64,000 nucleotides of DNA from Pararhizobium sp. YC-54 (GCF_025847205.1 NZ_JAOYTH010000018.1:1-64000), one strand, 5' to 3'. Shown: positions 7,751 to 16,243, counted from the stretch's first letter. The notes: generated by a model not told the origin, from the sequence alone. Translations and numbers: made by a program.

Positions 7751-9460
7751 TTACAGCGCCTTCAGCTCCAGCACCCGGTTCGCAGCCGAAACGATGGCTT
7801 CAAGGGAGGCGGCGACGATATTGGTATTGATGCCGACGCCGAACAGTTTTCCGCCGGGATATTCGACCTCGACATAGGCGATAGCAGCGGCGTTCGAGCC
7901 GTGCTGCAGCGAGTGCTCCGAGTAGTCGGCAACCGACATGTCGACGCCGAGATAGATCGACAGCGCGTTGATGAAGCCGTCGATCGGGCCTGTCCCCTTG
8001 CCTTCGATCCGCCTGGTTTCGCCATTGTCGGTGATTTCGGCGGCAACCACGCGCACGCCCTTGTGTTCACCGACCGGATAGGTGTGATGATCGACAAAGC
8101 GGATGCGCGCATCCGGCTGATCGACATAACGCTCGATGAAGCGGGCATGGATCGCCTTCGACGGCAGCTCCTTGCCGAATTCGTCGGTGATGCGCTGGAT
8201 ATCCTCGCGAAACTCCACCTGCAGGTTGCGCGGCAGGTTGATGCCGTAATCCTCCTGCAGGATATAGGCGATGCCGCCCTTGCCCGACTGCGAATTGATG
8301 CGGATGATCGCCTCGTAGGAGCGGCCGACATCCTGCGGATCGATCGGCAGATAGGGCACTTCCCAGAGCGGCTTGTTGGCAACCTTGATCGCCTTCATGC
8401 CCTTGTTGATGGCGTCCTGGTGCGAGCCGGAAAACGCCGTATAGACCAGCTCGCCGACGTAAGGGTGGCGCTCGGGAATGACCATCTGGTTGGAATATTC
8501 GTAGACTTCCTTGATCCGCTCGATATCGGAGCAATCCAGGCCGGGATCGACGCCTTGCGTGAACATGTTCAGCGCCAAAGTCACCACGTCGACATTGCCG
8601 GTGCGCTCGCCATTGCCAAACAGCGTGCCTTCGACACGGTCGGCGCCGGCCATCAGGCCGAGTTCCGTCGCAGCAATGCCCGTGCCGCGGTCATTGTGAG
8701 GATGCAGCGAGATGATCAGGTTTTCGCGATTGTCGAGATTGCGGCACATCCACTCGATCTGGTCGGCATAGACATTCGGCGTTGCCATTTCCACCGTCGA
8801 GGGCAGGTTCAGGATCAACTTGTTGTCCGGCGTCGGCTGGATGATTTCGGACACGGCGTTGCAGATTTCCAGCGCCACTTCCAGCTCGGTGCCGGTAAAG
8901 CTTTCCGGCGAGTATTCGAACCGGAAGCCGCCGCCGGCCTTGGCTGCCATGTCGGCAATCATCTTGGCAGCGTCGGTTGCGATCTGCTTGATGCCCTTGA
9001 CGTCCTTGGCAAATACCACGCGGCGCTGCAATTCGCTGGTGGAGTTGTAGAAATGCACGATCGGCCTGTTGGCGCCCTTGAGCGATTCGAATGTGCGGGT
9101 AATCAGCTCGGGCCGGCACTGGACCAGCACCTGCAAGGAAACATCGGCTGGAACATTGCCTTCTTCGACGCACCAGCGGGCAAAGTCGAAATCGGTCTGC
9201 GACGCCGACGGAAAGCCGATCTCGATTTCCTTGAAGCCCATGTCCAGCAGCAGCTGGAACATACGGGCCTTGCGATCGTGACCCATCGGGTCGACCAACG
9301 ACTGGTTGCCGTCACGCAGGTCGACCGAACACCAGATCGGCGCCTTGGTGATGGTCTTGCCCGGCCAGGTGCGGTCGGGAATGTTGATCTGCGGATAAGG
9401 CTGATACTTGACCGCGGCGTCGGGCATGCCTTGCTTGACGGTGTGGGACTTCATGATCAT
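7751..9460 (-). CDS. leuA: 2-isopropylmalate synthase
   Basis: A 569-residue enzyme that condenses acetyl-CoA with 2-oxoisovalerate in the first committed step of leucine synthesis. The DRE-TIM metallolyase signature is clear: DLRDGNQ at residues 47-53, a catalytic barrel, and the metal motif HPHND at 253-257, followed by the C-terminal LeuA dimerisation/leucine-binding domain that provides feedback inhibition. The length matches the long (yeast/actinobacterial-type) LeuA group rather than the E. coli form. Two nearby ATGs (9460 and 9454) are possible, and the ribosome site is weak. Expression is probably controlled by the leader peptide and hairpins upstream. Confidence 0.95.
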   Translation of the reverse strand: MIMKSHTVKQGMPDAAVKYQPYPQINIPDRTWPGKTITKAPIWCSVDLRDGNQSLVDPMGHDRKARMFQLLLDMGFKEIEIGFPSASQTDFDFARWCVEEGNVPADVSLQVLVQCRPELITRTFESLKGANRPIVHFYNSTSELQRRVVFAKDVKGIKQIATDAAKMIADMAAKAGGGFRFEYSPESFTGTELEVALEICNAVSEIIQPTPDNKLILNLPSTVEMATPNVYADQIEWMCRNLDNRENLIISLHPHNDRGTGIAATELGLMAGADRVEGTLFGNGERTGNVDVVTLALNMFTQGVDPGLDCSDIERIKEVYEYSNQMVIPERHPYVGELVYTAFSGSHQDAINKGMKAIKVANKPLWEVPYLPIDPQDVGRSYEAIIRINSQSGKGGIAYILQEDYGINLPRNLQVEFREDIQRITDEFGKELPSKAIHARFIERYVDQPDARIRFVDHHTYPVGEHKGVRVVAAEITDNGETRRIEGKGTGPIDGFINALSIYLGVDMSVADYSEHSLQHGSNAAAIAYVEVEYPGGKLFGVGINTNIVAASLEAIVSAANRVLELKAL

Positions 9461-9545
9461 TGCGGCTTCTCTTCATCTGTGAGGCGCATAATCCGCATGC
9501 AATAACCGATCGACGGTCGCATTGCGACGGCAAAATGCTGGCTCT

Positions 9546-9633
9546 CGGGTTCTTTTCGTAACTGGAATTCAAAGGATGCAAGGAGCTGGGGCCGGTGGGC
9601 TTTCGGCCACCGGGCGCTCCTTCAAAGAACCCG
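9546..9633 (-). promoter_or_regulatory. Candidate leucine attenuator hairpins before leuA
   Basis: Downstream of the leucine leader ORF, a large GC-rich hairpin spans 9582-9620 (GGAGC pairs with GCTCC, CCGGTGG with CCACCGG). It is enclosed by a 10-bp helix between 9624-9633 and 9546-9555 (AAAGAACCCG with CGGGTTCTTT). The outer helix overlaps the last codons and stop of the leader, so ribosome position could decide whether it forms. The tract after the hairpin is only moderately U-rich, so which structure terminates transcription is not settled. Confidence 0.55.
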
Positions 9634-9741
9634 GCAACCGCGTGTAAGGCCGAGAAGAAGAAGCGAGGCGCGCGAACGGTCCGCGATGGCGATCTGCCCG
9701 CGGGTAGCCTGTTCGACGATGATGGCGCCTGTGTTCGACAT
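9622..9741 (-). CDS. leuL: Leucine leader peptide (leuL)
   Basis: A 39-codon frame beginning MSNTGAIIVEQ and ending SLLLLGLTRGCRVL, with four consecutive leucine codons plus two more. It lies 160 bases before leuA and its stop overlaps the putative attenuator helix. Clustered regulatory codons ahead of a leucine biosynthetic gene are the hallmark of ribosome-mediated attenuation. The promoter ends 6 bases before the ATG, so the transcript is apparently leaderless. It is long for a leader peptide (typical 14-30), so an internal start cannot be excluded, although no other in-frame ATG lies between. Confidence 0.75.
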   Translation of the reverse strand: MSNTGAIIVEQATRGQIAIADRSRASLLLLGLTRGCRVL

Positions 9742-9747
9742 GCGGCT

Positions 9748-9776
9748 TGTATAGCCGCAGGCGAACGCAAGGGCAA
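9748..9776 (-). promoter_or_regulatory. Promoter of leuL-leuA
   Basis: On the minus strand, TTGCCC (9776-9771) and TATACA (9753-9748) are separated by 17 bases, and the A of the leader ATG follows 6 bases later. This geometry places the transcription start at or next to the start codon. Confidence 0.6.
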
Positions 9777-9853
9777 GGGCGGTGTTTGGAAAAAGGCAAG
9801 GACAGAAGCTTCGATCCGATTGAGAATACGCCACCTGCGGTTACAATACCCGC

Positions 9854-10042
9854 ATGAGCGAAATCCCAATTAGCATCGCTAAGGATAAGTTTGCCGAGCT
9901 TGCTCGCCGTGCCGAAGCCGGAGAGACGATGACGATTACCCGCTTTGGCAAACCGGTCATGGACCTCGTTCCATTGAAGCCAAGCCTCGATTTCAACCTT
10001 CCCGAAGAGGCGTTGACAACATCGCCGACGCCAAAGCGCTAG
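9854..10042 (+). CDS. Orphan Phd/YefM-family antitoxin
   Basis: A 62-residue protein with the Phd/YefM N-terminal DNA-binding fold (ISIAKDKFAELARRAEAGETMTITRFGKPVMDLVPL), followed by a short tail. Such antitoxins normally pair with a PIN or RelE toxin overlapping their 3' end. Here the frame is followed directly by a terminator and then clpP on the other strand, so no toxin is present. It is either a solitary regulator/antitoxin acting on another locus or the remnant of a lost pair. The start lies within the region upstream of the leuL promoter on the opposite strand. Confidence 0.7.
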   Translation: MSEIPISIAKDKFAELARRAEAGETMTITRFGKPVMDLVPLKPSLDFNLPEEALTTSPTPKR

Positions 10043-10059
10043 GCGCAATCTCGTAAACA

Positions 10060-10088
10060 AAACCCCGCCGGGCGACCAGCGGGGTTTT
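10060..10088. terminator. Terminator between orphan antitoxin and clpP
   Basis: AAACCCCGC (10060-10068) pairs with GCGGGGTTT (10079-10087) around a 10-base loop, with T-rich sequence on the plus side and A-rich on the other. It can act in both directions. Confidence 0.8.
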
Positions 10089-10110
10089 GTGTTTCGACTA
10101 TCTGAAAGCC

Positions 10111-10692
10111 TCAGATATCGGCAGCCGACGTGACGATCCGCGACACAAGGCCGTAAGCCTTGGCTTCGTCGGCAGACAGCCAGTAGTCGCGGTCGGTGTC
10201 CTTGGCGATCTTTTCGACCGGCTGGCCGGTGGCTTCTGAGAAGATCCTGTTCAGGCGCTCGTTCATCTTGATGATTTCGCGGGCCTGAATCTCGATGTCG
10301 GACGCCATGCCGCGGGTGCCGCCGGAGGGTTGATGCAGCAGGAAGCGCGTGTTCGGCAGGCAAATGCGCCGTTCCTTCGGAGCCGATACGTAGATCAGCG
10401 CGCCGGCGGAGGCGACCCAGCCGGTGCCGATCATCCAGACCTTCGGCTTGATGAACTTGATCATGTCATGGACCGAGTCACCGGATTCGACATGCCCGCC
10501 CGGCGAGCTGACGAAGATGCGGATATCGTCGTCGCTGGCTGCGGCAAGCGCCACGAGCTGCGAGCAGACCTTCTGCGCCAGTTCCTGATTGATCGGGCCG
10601 TAGATGAAAATCGAGCGCGACTTGAAAAGGTTCGCCTCGGTCTCCTTGCCCAACGGCAATTCCTTTGCCTTGTCGTCGTCTTCTTCGTTCAT
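10111..10692 (-). CDS. clpP: ATP-dependent Clp protease proteolytic subunit (ClpP paralogue)
   Basis: A 193-residue serine peptidase of family S14. The catalytic triad can be read as S95 (WVASAGALI), H120 (FLLHQPSGG) and D169 ([13 protein letters not shown]). The acidic N-terminus and the AS-A-G active-site variant (classical ClpP has AS-M-G) suggest a secondary ClpP isoform of the kind several rhizobia carry alongside the main clpP-clpX locus. No clpX or clpA is adjacent, so it probably works with chaperones encoded elsewhere. An upstream ATG nine codons earlier is less likely: GGGAGAG precedes the chosen start at proper spacing. Confidence 0.88.
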   Translation of the reverse strand: MNEEDDDKAKELPLGKETEANLFKSRSIFIYGPINQELAQKVCSQLVALAAASDDDIRIFVSSPGGHVESGDSVHDMIKFIKPKVWMIGTGWVASAGALIYVSAPKERRICLPNTRFLLHQPSGGTRGMASDIEIQAREIIKMNERLNRIFSEATGQPVEKIAKDTDRDYWLSADEAKAYGLVSRIVTSAADI

Positions 10693-10876
10693 GCGAACTC
10701 TCCCGCGAAATAAAATCAAATGTCCTGCCGCTGTCAGATAAGGCGACTCGACTGTGAAAACAATGCAACAAAAGCGGATGCCGATGAAAGCGCAATCAGC
10801 AAGACCCTGTGGCTATGGTAAAGATGAGAGCTAAGGCAATTGCCGTATAGACAGAGCGACGCCGCCACATAAGATG

Positions 10877-10937
10877 CGGATGTCACGAATTTGCATCCGG
10901 CGGGGCTGCCTCCCACATCCCCGCCTTTCAGTGGGGA
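10877..10937 (+). promoter_or_regulatory. Structured 5' leader of hupE with possible pseudoknot over the ribosome site
   Basis: Two adjacent perfect hairpins: CGGATG (10877-10882) with CATCCG (10894-10899), and GCGGGG (10900-10905) with CCCCGC (10919-10924). The 13-base loop of the second contains CCCAC (10912-10916), which is complementary to GTGGG (10931-10935). That GTGGGGA stretch is the ribosome-binding site of the next gene, so an H-type pseudoknot would hide it. No B12 box or other riboswitch class that I know is recognisable. Confidence 0.5.
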
Positions 10938-10942
10938 CCACA

Positions 10943-11521
10943 ATGAAAAGACGCCTTCTTCTTACCGCTGCAGCGTTCGCCGCTTCGACCGCACCAGCCT
11001 TCGCCCATCTTGATCCCGCCGGGCACGGGTCGCTTGTGGCAGGCTTTACCCATCCGCTGTCGGGACTGGACCATATCCTCGTCATGATCGCCGTCGGCCT
11101 CTGGGCAGCCCAGACCGGCGGACGCGCGTTGTGGGCAGTCCCTGCAGCCTTCATCGGCACCATGGCCTTCGGTTTTGTGCTGGCGATGGCCGGCGTCCAC
11201 CTGCCCTTTGTCGAGCCGGCCATTCTCGCCTCCGTCGTCGCTCTTGGCCTTCTGGTTGCCATGGCCGTTCGCATGGAAACCGCCGCCTGCGCCGCAGTCG
11301 TCGGCGTCTTTGCGCTTTTCCACGGCTATGCCCATGGCGGCGAGCTGGGTGCGGCCCATGCCTTGCCCTTCAGCACCGGCTTCGTCGTCGCAACCGCTCT
11401 GCTGCATGCCGCCGGTATCGGTCTTGGGCTCGCTATCGGCCGCCTGTCGTCCGGCCGGACCCTTTCGCGCCTTCTCGGCGGCATTACCGCATTTGCCGGG
11501 CTGGCGCTGATCTTCAACTGA
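10943..11521 (+). CDS. hupE: HupE/UreJ-family metal permease
   Basis: A 192-residue inner-membrane protein: a signal-like first helix (RRLLLTAAAFAASTAPAFA), then the family signature H-P-x-S-G-L-D-H (FTHPLSGLDHILVM) and about five more transmembrane helices, with a second histidine motif (FALFHGYAHGGELGAAH). HupE/UreJ proteins import nickel (or cobalt) for hydrogenase or urease. No such enzyme gene is nearby, so the metal's destination is unknown. The start was chosen at the ATG after GGGGA; the frame is open further upstream, but that part would run through the hairpin leader and lacks a signal-peptide shape. It ends at a shared terminator facing queF. Confidence 0.85.
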   Translation: MKRRLLLTAAAFAASTAPAFAHLDPAGHGSLVAGFTHPLSGLDHILVMIAVGLWAAQTGGRALWAVPAAFIGTMAFGFVLAMAGVHLPFVEPAILASVVALGLLVAMAVRMETAACAAVVGVFALFHGYAHGGELGAAHALPFSTGFVVATALLHAAGIGLGLAIGRLSSGRTLSRLLGGITAFAGLALIFN

Positions 11522-11537
11522 TCGCCCTTGCATCAAC

Positions 11538-11570
11538 GAAAAACGGCGGGCTCAACACCCGCCGTTTTTC
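11538..11570. terminator. Bidirectional terminator between hupE and queF
   Basis: A 13-bp perfect stem (11538-11550 with 11558-11570), loop CTCAACA, with five A/T bases at each foot. It serves both convergent genes. Confidence 0.88.
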
Positions 11571-11573
11571 ATT

Positions 11574-12038
11574 TCAGCCGCGCCCGCGATAGGGCTGCAC
11601 GCCCTGATCCGGCAGCCACAGCCCCTCCGGCGGAGCGCCCGTCTGCCAGAAGACATCGATCGGAATGCCGCCGCGCGGATACCAGTAGGCGCCGATCCGC
11701 AGCCATTTCGGGGCCAGCAGCTCGACCAGCCGCTTGGCGATATCGAGCGTGCAATCCTCATGGAAGGCACCATGATTGCGGAACGAATGCAGATAGAGTT
11801 TCAGCGACTTGGATTCGACCAGCCAGCCATCCGGGACATAGTCGATGACGATATGGGCGAAATCCGGCTGGCCGGTCATCGGGCAAAGCGAGGTGAATTC
11901 CGGCGCCGTGAAGCGGACGACGAAATCGGTACCGGCATGACTGGTCGGAACGCGTTCGAGCACCGCCTCTTCAGGGCTTTTGGGCGCCGTTACGTTCTGT
12001 CCGAGTTGCGACAGGCCGGAAACGTCTGTTGTTGTCAT
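11574..12038 (-). CDS. queF: NADPH-dependent 7-cyano-7-deazaguanine reductase
   Basis: A 154-residue tunnelling-fold enzyme that reduces the nitrile preQ0 to preQ1 in queuosine (tRNA wobble base) synthesis. The catalytic cysteine is C52 in [13 protein letters not shown] with D59. The NADPH signature ESKSLK is at 75-80, and H93-E94 follows. The size is that of the short, type I (unimodular) QueF. Its ATG overlaps the stop of the upstream cation exporter by four bases, so it is translationally coupled to it. No other queuosine gene is nearby. Confidence 0.93.
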   Translation of the reverse strand: MTTTDVSGLSQLGQNVTAPKSPEEAVLERVPTSHAGTDFVVRFTAPEFTSLCPMTGQPDFAHIVIDYVPDGWLVESKSLKLYLHSFRNHGAFHEDCTLDIAKRLVELLAPKWLRIGAYWYPRGGIPIDVFWQTGAPPEGLWLPDQGVQPYRGRG

Positions 12039-12958
12039 GATCTCAATCCTTCGATGACTTTGACGCGAATACCGTGGGCCTTTTCGCCCTCGGGCTCGAC
12101 GTGGATGGTAATTTTGGCCCCCGCATGAACCTCCCGGATGGCATCTTCAAGGCGGTCGCAGATATCATGCGCATCGCCGACCGGCATGGCAGCCGGAACG
12201 ACCATATGGAAATCGACGAAGATCGCCGGCCCCGCCTCGCGCGTCTTTAAGTCGTGCACGCCGAGCGAACCGGTCGCGTTGGCCGCAATCGCCTGCTTGA
12301 TCGCCTCCTCCTCCTCGGCTGGAATGGCCTTGTCCATCAACCCGGCGATCGAGCGCGCGATAACCTTCCAGCCCTGATAGAGAATGTTGCAGGCAACGAC
12401 CACCGCAAGCAGCGGATCAAGGACCGCATAACCGGTGAGAATGGCCAGAACCAGCCCGGCCAGGACGCCGACGGACGTGATGACATCGGAGAGGATATGG
12501 TGACCGTCGGCGGTCAATGCCGGCGAGCGCAAAGCCCGCCCGGCACGGATCAGGATATAGGCCCAGATTCCATTGATAACGCCCGCCACAAGGTTGATTG
12601 CCAGACCGAGCGCCGGTGTTTCCGGCAAGCGTGGCGCCAGGATGGCCGGTATCGCCTCGGCGGCGATCAAAAGGGCCGCGACGACGATCAGCACGCCCTC
12701 GGTGACGGCTGAAAGATACTCGGCCTTGTAGTGGCCGAAGGGGTGGCCGGCGTCTGCGGGTTTGGCGGCATAACCGACGACAACGAAGGCGACGATGGCG
12801 GCAACGACGTTGACGATCGATTCCAGGCCGTCCGACAGCAGCGCGACCGAGCCCGTCACCCACCAGGCAAGCATCTTCAGCCCCAGCACGGCGATTGCCA
12901 GCGGAATACCCCAGAACGCCAGGCGCTGCACCTTCTTTTTCCGAATTTCAGTCGCCAT
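12035..12958 (-). CDS. Cation diffusion facilitator (CDF) metal exporter
   Basis: A 307-residue inner-membrane antiporter with six predicted helices and a C-terminal cytoplasmic ferredoxin-like domain. Transport-site ligands are visible in helix 2 ([11 protein letters not shown]) and helix 5 ([11 protein letters not shown], an H-x3-D motif), and a histidine-containing loop [10 protein letters not shown] follows helix 2. CDF proteins expel Zn, Fe, Co or Mn in exchange for protons. The helix 2 S-D-x2-E variant, in place of H-x3-D, fits iron- or manganese-type members better than the ZnCdCo type, but this is inference. It is co-transcribed with queF (4-base overlap). Confidence 0.87.
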   Translation of the reverse strand: MATEIRKKKVQRLAFWGIPLAIAVLGLKMLAWWVTGSVALLSDGLESIVNVVAAIVAFVVVGYAAKPADAGHPFGHYKAEYLSAVTEGVLIVVAALLIAAEAIPAILAPRLPETPALGLAINLVAGVINGIWAYILIRAGRALRSPALTADGHHILSDVITSVGVLAGLVLAILTGYAVLDPLLAVVVACNILYQGWKVIARSIAGLMDKAIPAEEEEAIKQAIAANATGSLGVHDLKTREAGPAIFVDFHMVVPAAMPVGDAHDICDRLEDAIREVHAGAKITIHVEPEGEKAHGIRVKVIEGLRS

Positions 12959-12980
12959 CGCTGGTCCTCATTTCCCATAA

Positions 12981-13016
12981 AAAGAACCGCCGCGCCATGT
13001 CGGGCGCGGCGGTTTT
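12981..13016 (-). terminator. Terminator of trpE(G)
   Basis: AACCGCCGCGCC (12985-12996) pairs with GGCGCGGCGGTT (13003-13014). On the minus strand the stem is followed by a U-rich tract (A run 12978-12983 on the plus strand). It lies between trpE(G) and the CDF gene. Confidence 0.85.
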
Positions 13017-13036
13017 CGACCTGCGTCCATCGTCGC

Positions 13037-15226
13037 TCAGGCGGCCTTGATCTTCGCCCGTGTGGCCAGATGCGCCACAACATTCTCGATCATCCGCATG
13101 CCGGCGTCACCGCCCAGCGTCATGATCGATTCCGGGTGGAACTGCACGGCGGCAATCGGTTCCTTGGTATGCTCGATGCCCATGATCGTGCCGTCGTCGC
13201 TTTCGGCCGTGATCATGAAATCGCGCGGCAGGGTCGAGGGGTCGGCAAAGATCGAGTGATAGCGGCCGACAGTGACTTCCTTGCCGAGGCCGGAAAAGAC
13301 GATGCCGGGCTCGAGCACGCGGATGCGCGAAGGCTTGCCGTGCATCGGCACAGCAAGCTGGCGCAGGTCGCCGCCATAGGCTTCGGCCAGCGCCTGCAGC
13401 CCAAGGCAGACGCCGAAGATCGGCAGATCATGGGCACGCGCCTTCTTGATCGTCGCCTTGCAATCGAAATCCTTCGGCATGCCGGGACCGGGCGACAGGA
13501 CCACCAAGTCGGGTTTCACCCGGTCGAAAATCTCGTCGGCAACCGGCGAGCGCACGGTCGTGACCGTTGCGCCCGTCTGGCGGAAATAATTGGCCAGCGT
13601 GTGGACGAAACTGTCCTCGTGATCGACCAGCAGGATGTTGACGCCGGTACCGACCGGTGCGACATCGCGGCTGGTGCCGCTTCTGTTGGCGGATTTTGCG
13701 TCGCGGATCGCTGCGATCATGGCGGATGCCTTCAGTTCGGTTTCGGCTTCTTCTTCTTCCGGGTTGCTGTCGTTGAGCAATGTCGCGCCGGCCCGCACTT
13801 CGGCAATGCCGTCCTTGATGCGGATGGTACGCAGCGTCAGACCGGTGTTCATGTCGCCGTTGAAGCCGACCATGCCGATCGCACCACCATACCAGAGCCG
13901 GGCGCTCTTTTCATGGCTTTCGATGAAGCGCATCGCCCACAGCTTTGGTGCGCCGGTGACGGTGACAGCCCAGGCATGCGACAGGAAACCGTCAAAGGCG
14001 TCCATGTCGTCGCGCAGGCGCCCCTCGATATGATCGACCGTGTGGATCAGCCGTGAATACATCTCGATCTGACGGCGGCCGATGACCTTGACGGAACCGG
14101 GCACGCAGACCCTGGACTTGTCGTTGCGGTCGACGTCCGAGCACATGGTGAGTTCGGATTCGTCCTTCTTGGAGTTCAACAGCTTGAGGATCTGTTCGCT
14201 GTCGGCGATCGGATCGTCGCCGCGCTTGATCGTGCCGGAAATCGGGCAGGTCTCGATGCGGCGGCCGGAGACGCGCACGAACATTTCCGGCGAGGCGCCG
14301 ACCAGATATTCCTGATTGCCGAGATTGATGAAGAAGGAATAAGGCGACGGATTGATCGCCTTCAGCCGGTTTGAAATCTCCGATGGCTTGCTTTCGCAGC
14401 GCTCGAAGAATTTTTGGCCCGGAACGACTTCGAACAGATCGCCGCGGCGGAAACTTTCCTTCGCCTTGGTGACGAGTTCGGCATACTCGCCCGGACGGTG
14501 GTCGCCATGCGGCGGGATGCTATCGACAGTCTGGAACGGTTCCGGGGCGATGTCGCCGGCCTTGCCTCGCGTCGTTTCGCCATCCTTGGCGAAATCATAG
14601 CGATCGATCCAGGCCTTGGCGGCATAGTGATCGACGACGAGGATTTCGTCGGGCAGGAACAGCACCATGTCGCGCTGGTCGTCGGGACGCTTCAGCTTCA
14701 GTTCGATCGCATCGAACTGAAAGGCCAGATCGTAGCCGAAGGCGCCATAGAGGCCGAGATTGGCATCTTCCTGGGAATAGAAGAGATTGGTGACGGCGCG
14801 CAGAACGGTGAAGACGGTCGGCATCTTCGAGCGCTCTTCTTCGGTGAACACCCGGTCCGGCATGTTGATAGTGAGATCAAGACGGCGGGTCGTGGCAGCG
14901 CCGAGCGTGATATCGGCAACACCGGCAAGGTGCGCCGCGACCATCGCCAAAAGCGCTTCGCCGCGCTCGTTATAGGCTTCGATCCACAGCGCGCGGCCGA
15001 AGGAGGAGATGGCGAGCGGCGGGTCGATGATCGCCGTATCCCAGCGCGTATAGCGGCCCGGATATTCGTAGTTGGAAGAGAAGACAGCGCCCCGGCGTTC
15101 GTCGAGCCTGTCGACATAGCTGGAGATCGCTTCGCCATAAGGGGCCTCGCGCCGCCGGCGGGTGACGGAAATGCCGCCCTTGGTGGTATAGGCTTCCGCA
15201 CCGTCTGCAAGAATTGTCGTCGCCAT
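13037..15226 (-). CDS. trpE(G): Fused anthranilate synthase, TrpE-TrpG
   Basis: A 729-residue fusion that converts chorismate and glutamine to anthranilate, the first step of tryptophan synthesis. The N-terminal two thirds are the chorismate-binding TrpE domain (GTIKRGDDP, a DRNDKSRVC block and [16 protein letters not shown]). The C-terminal third, from about residue 530, is a class I glutamine amidotransferase with the nucleophile in [15 protein letters not shown] and the histidine-glutamate pair in VQFHPES. The single-chain fusion is typical of Rhizobiaceae. The gene is preceded by trpL and its attenuator and followed by its own terminator; the rest of the trp genes are elsewhere. Confidence 0.96.
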   Translation of the reverse strand: MATTILADGAEAYTTKGGISVTRRRREAPYGEAISSYVDRLDERRGAVFSSNYEYPGRYTRWDTAIIDPPLAISSFGRALWIEAYNERGEALLAMVAAHLAGVADITLGAATTRRLDLTINMPDRVFTEEERSKMPTVFTVLRAVTNLFYSQEDANLGLYGAFGYDLAFQFDAIELKLKRPDDQRDMVLFLPDEILVVDHYAAKAWIDRYDFAKDGETTRGKAGDIAPEPFQTVDSIPPHGDHRPGEYAELVTKAKESFRRGDLFEVVPGQKFFERCESKPSEISNRLKAINPSPYSFFINLGNQEYLVGASPEMFVRVSGRRIETCPISGTIKRGDDPIADSEQILKLLNSKKDESELTMCSDVDRNDKSRVCVPGSVKVIGRRQIEMYSRLIHTVDHIEGRLRDDMDAFDGFLSHAWAVTVTGAPKLWAMRFIESHEKSARLWYGGAIGMVGFNGDMNTGLTLRTIRIKDGIAEVRAGATLLNDSNPEEEEAETELKASAMIAAIRDAKSANRSGTSRDVAPVGTGVNILLVDHEDSFVHTLANYFRQTGATVTTVRSPVADEIFDRVKPDLVVLSPGPGMPKDFDCKATIKKARAHDLPIFGVCLGLQALAEAYGGDLRQLAVPMHGKPSRIRVLEPGIVFSGLGKEVTVGRYHSIFADPSTLPRDFMITAESDDGTIMGIEHTKEPIAAVQFHPESIMTLGGDAGMRMIENVVAHLATRAKIKAA

Positions 15227-15268
15227 TTGTCGCTCCGTTCAGGCCCATCATTCCTGCGGCCCGAATAC

Positions 15269-15300
15269 AAAAAAGCCGCCTCGAAACTTCCGGGCGGCTT
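15269..15300 (-). terminator. trp attenuator terminator
   Basis: On the minus strand, AAGCCGCC (15300-15293) pairs with GGCGGCTT (15280-15273), followed by a U run (15274-15269). It lies between the trpL stop and the trpE(G) start, exactly where the attenuator is known in Sinorhizobium meliloti. Confidence 0.88.
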
Positions 15301-15335
15301 ATCGTCTCAATCACGCATGACTGGTCAAGGCCGCT

Positions 15336-15380
15336 TTAGCGAGCCCACCACCAGATTGCAATGTTGCGTGCCTGTGTCAT
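15336..15380 (-). CDS. trpL: Tryptophan leader peptide (peTrpL type)
   Basis: Fourteen codons, MTQARNIAIWWWAR, with three consecutive tryptophans. The S. meliloti leader peptide is known as [14 protein letters not shown], so length and C-terminus match almost exactly. Ribosome stalling at the Trp codons prevents the terminator at 15269-15300 and permits trpE(G) transcription. In S. meliloti the released small RNA (rnTrpL) and the peptide are also reported to act in trans on other mRNAs; whether that holds here is inference. The promoter position implies a leaderless transcript, also as in S. meliloti. Confidence 0.93.
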   Translation of the reverse strand: MTQARNIAIWWWAR

Positions 15381-15387
15381 GGCGGAA

Positions 15388-15416
15388 TTGTTAGCGTGAG
15401 ACAGAGGATTGTGCAA
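15388..15416 (-). promoter_or_regulatory. Promoter of trpL-trpE(G)
   Basis: On the minus strand, TTGCAC (15416-15411), a 17-base spacer, and TAACAA (15393-15388). The trpL ATG begins 7 bases after the -10 element, so transcription should start at the start codon. Confidence 0.75.
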
Positions 15417-15468
15417 GCGGGCGCCGGCGGAAAAATGGAGGCACGTTTCCGCCGCACGCTTCGGCACG

Positions 15469-16212
15469 CTATGCCGGCAGCCGTGCCGACATATGCGCCT
15501 GCACGCCCTTCGGATCGGCCGCGAATGCCGTTGCAACAGTGCGGGTCAGTTCGCCGGGGAAAACCTCCTCGAGGCCGGTCTCGACGGCATCGAGCGTTTC
15601 GCTGACGACATCCAGCGGCTGCAGGCGCGGTTCCGGCAGGCTGCGGCCCATGTCGGTCTCAACCTGCACCGGCATCGTCACAACCACCTGCGTGCCCTGG
15701 CTCAGCAATTCCGCCCGGATGGAACGGCTGGCAGCGAGACCCGCCGCCTTCGACGCCGAATAGGTTCCGGCCGAAGGCAGCGTCACCAGCGACAGGAAGG
15801 ACAGGACGTTGACGATGCTGCTCCGGGAAGCCTTGGCAAGGACCGGCGCGAACGCCTTCGACAGCGACAGGACGCCAAAATAGTTCACGTCCATTTCCTG
15901 CCGGGCAATCGAAATGTCCGGGGCGGAGATAACCCCCTGCCCGCCGGCAAAACCGGCATTGTTGATCAAAAGCGTGACGTCGGTTGCCACCCTGGCGGCG
16001 TCGGCGACATCGGCAGCGTTGGTCACGTCAAGCTTGAGCGGCACAAGGCGGGCGGGATCGAGCGCGACGAGATCGGTCAGCGAAGCCGGATCGCGCGCGC
16101 CGAGATAGACTTTCCTTGCACCACGGCGCAGCAGCTCGGTTGCAAATTCGCGGCCGATACCGCGATTGGCGCCGGTCACCAGCGCAACGGCATTTTCGAT
16201 TTTCTGGGACAT
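15469..16212 (-). CDS. Short-chain dehydrogenase/reductase (SDR)
   Basis: A 247-residue classical SDR: cofactor motif TGANRGIG (13-20), NNAG (84-87), and the catalytic Y151-x3-K155 (TYSASKAA) with an upstream serine near 138. It is probably an NAD(P)H-dependent reductase or dehydrogenase; the substrate is unknown. The start is preceded by AAGAAGGAAG. Sixty-six bases upstream lies the end of a MarR-type regulator, and the intervening DNA holds that regulator's terminator and a perfect palindrome also found (with one change) before the regulator itself, so the SDR is most likely repressed by it. Confidence 0.88.
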   Translation of the reverse strand: MSQKIENAVALVTGANRGIGREFATELLRRGARKVYLGARDPASLTDLVALDPARLVPLKLDVTNAADVADAARVATDVTLLINNAGFAGGQGVISAPDISIARQEMDVNYFGVLSLSKAFAPVLAKASRSSIVNVLSFLSLVTLPSAGTYSASKAAGLAASRSIRAELLSQGTQVVVTMPVQVETDMGRSLPEPRLQPLDVVSETLDAVETGLEEVFPGELTRTVATAFAADPKGVQAHMSARLPA

Positions 16213-16231
16213 GATGTTCTTCCTTCTTAAG

Positions 16232-16243
16232 GTGCATATGCAC
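16232..16243. promoter_or_regulatory. Predicted MarR operator before the SDR gene
   Basis: The perfect palindrome GTGCATATGCAC lies 20 bases upstream of the SDR start. Its near-copy GTGCATATACAC lies before the MarR gene, which supports a shared operator. Confidence 0.7.

Noticed and set aside
10877..10942. Cobalamin, SAM-II, mini-ykkC or preQ1 riboswitch before hupE
   Set aside because: No B12 box, no SAM-II core and no paired ACGR loops are present (only one loop has ACGA). The leader is therefore reported only as an unclassified candidate structure.
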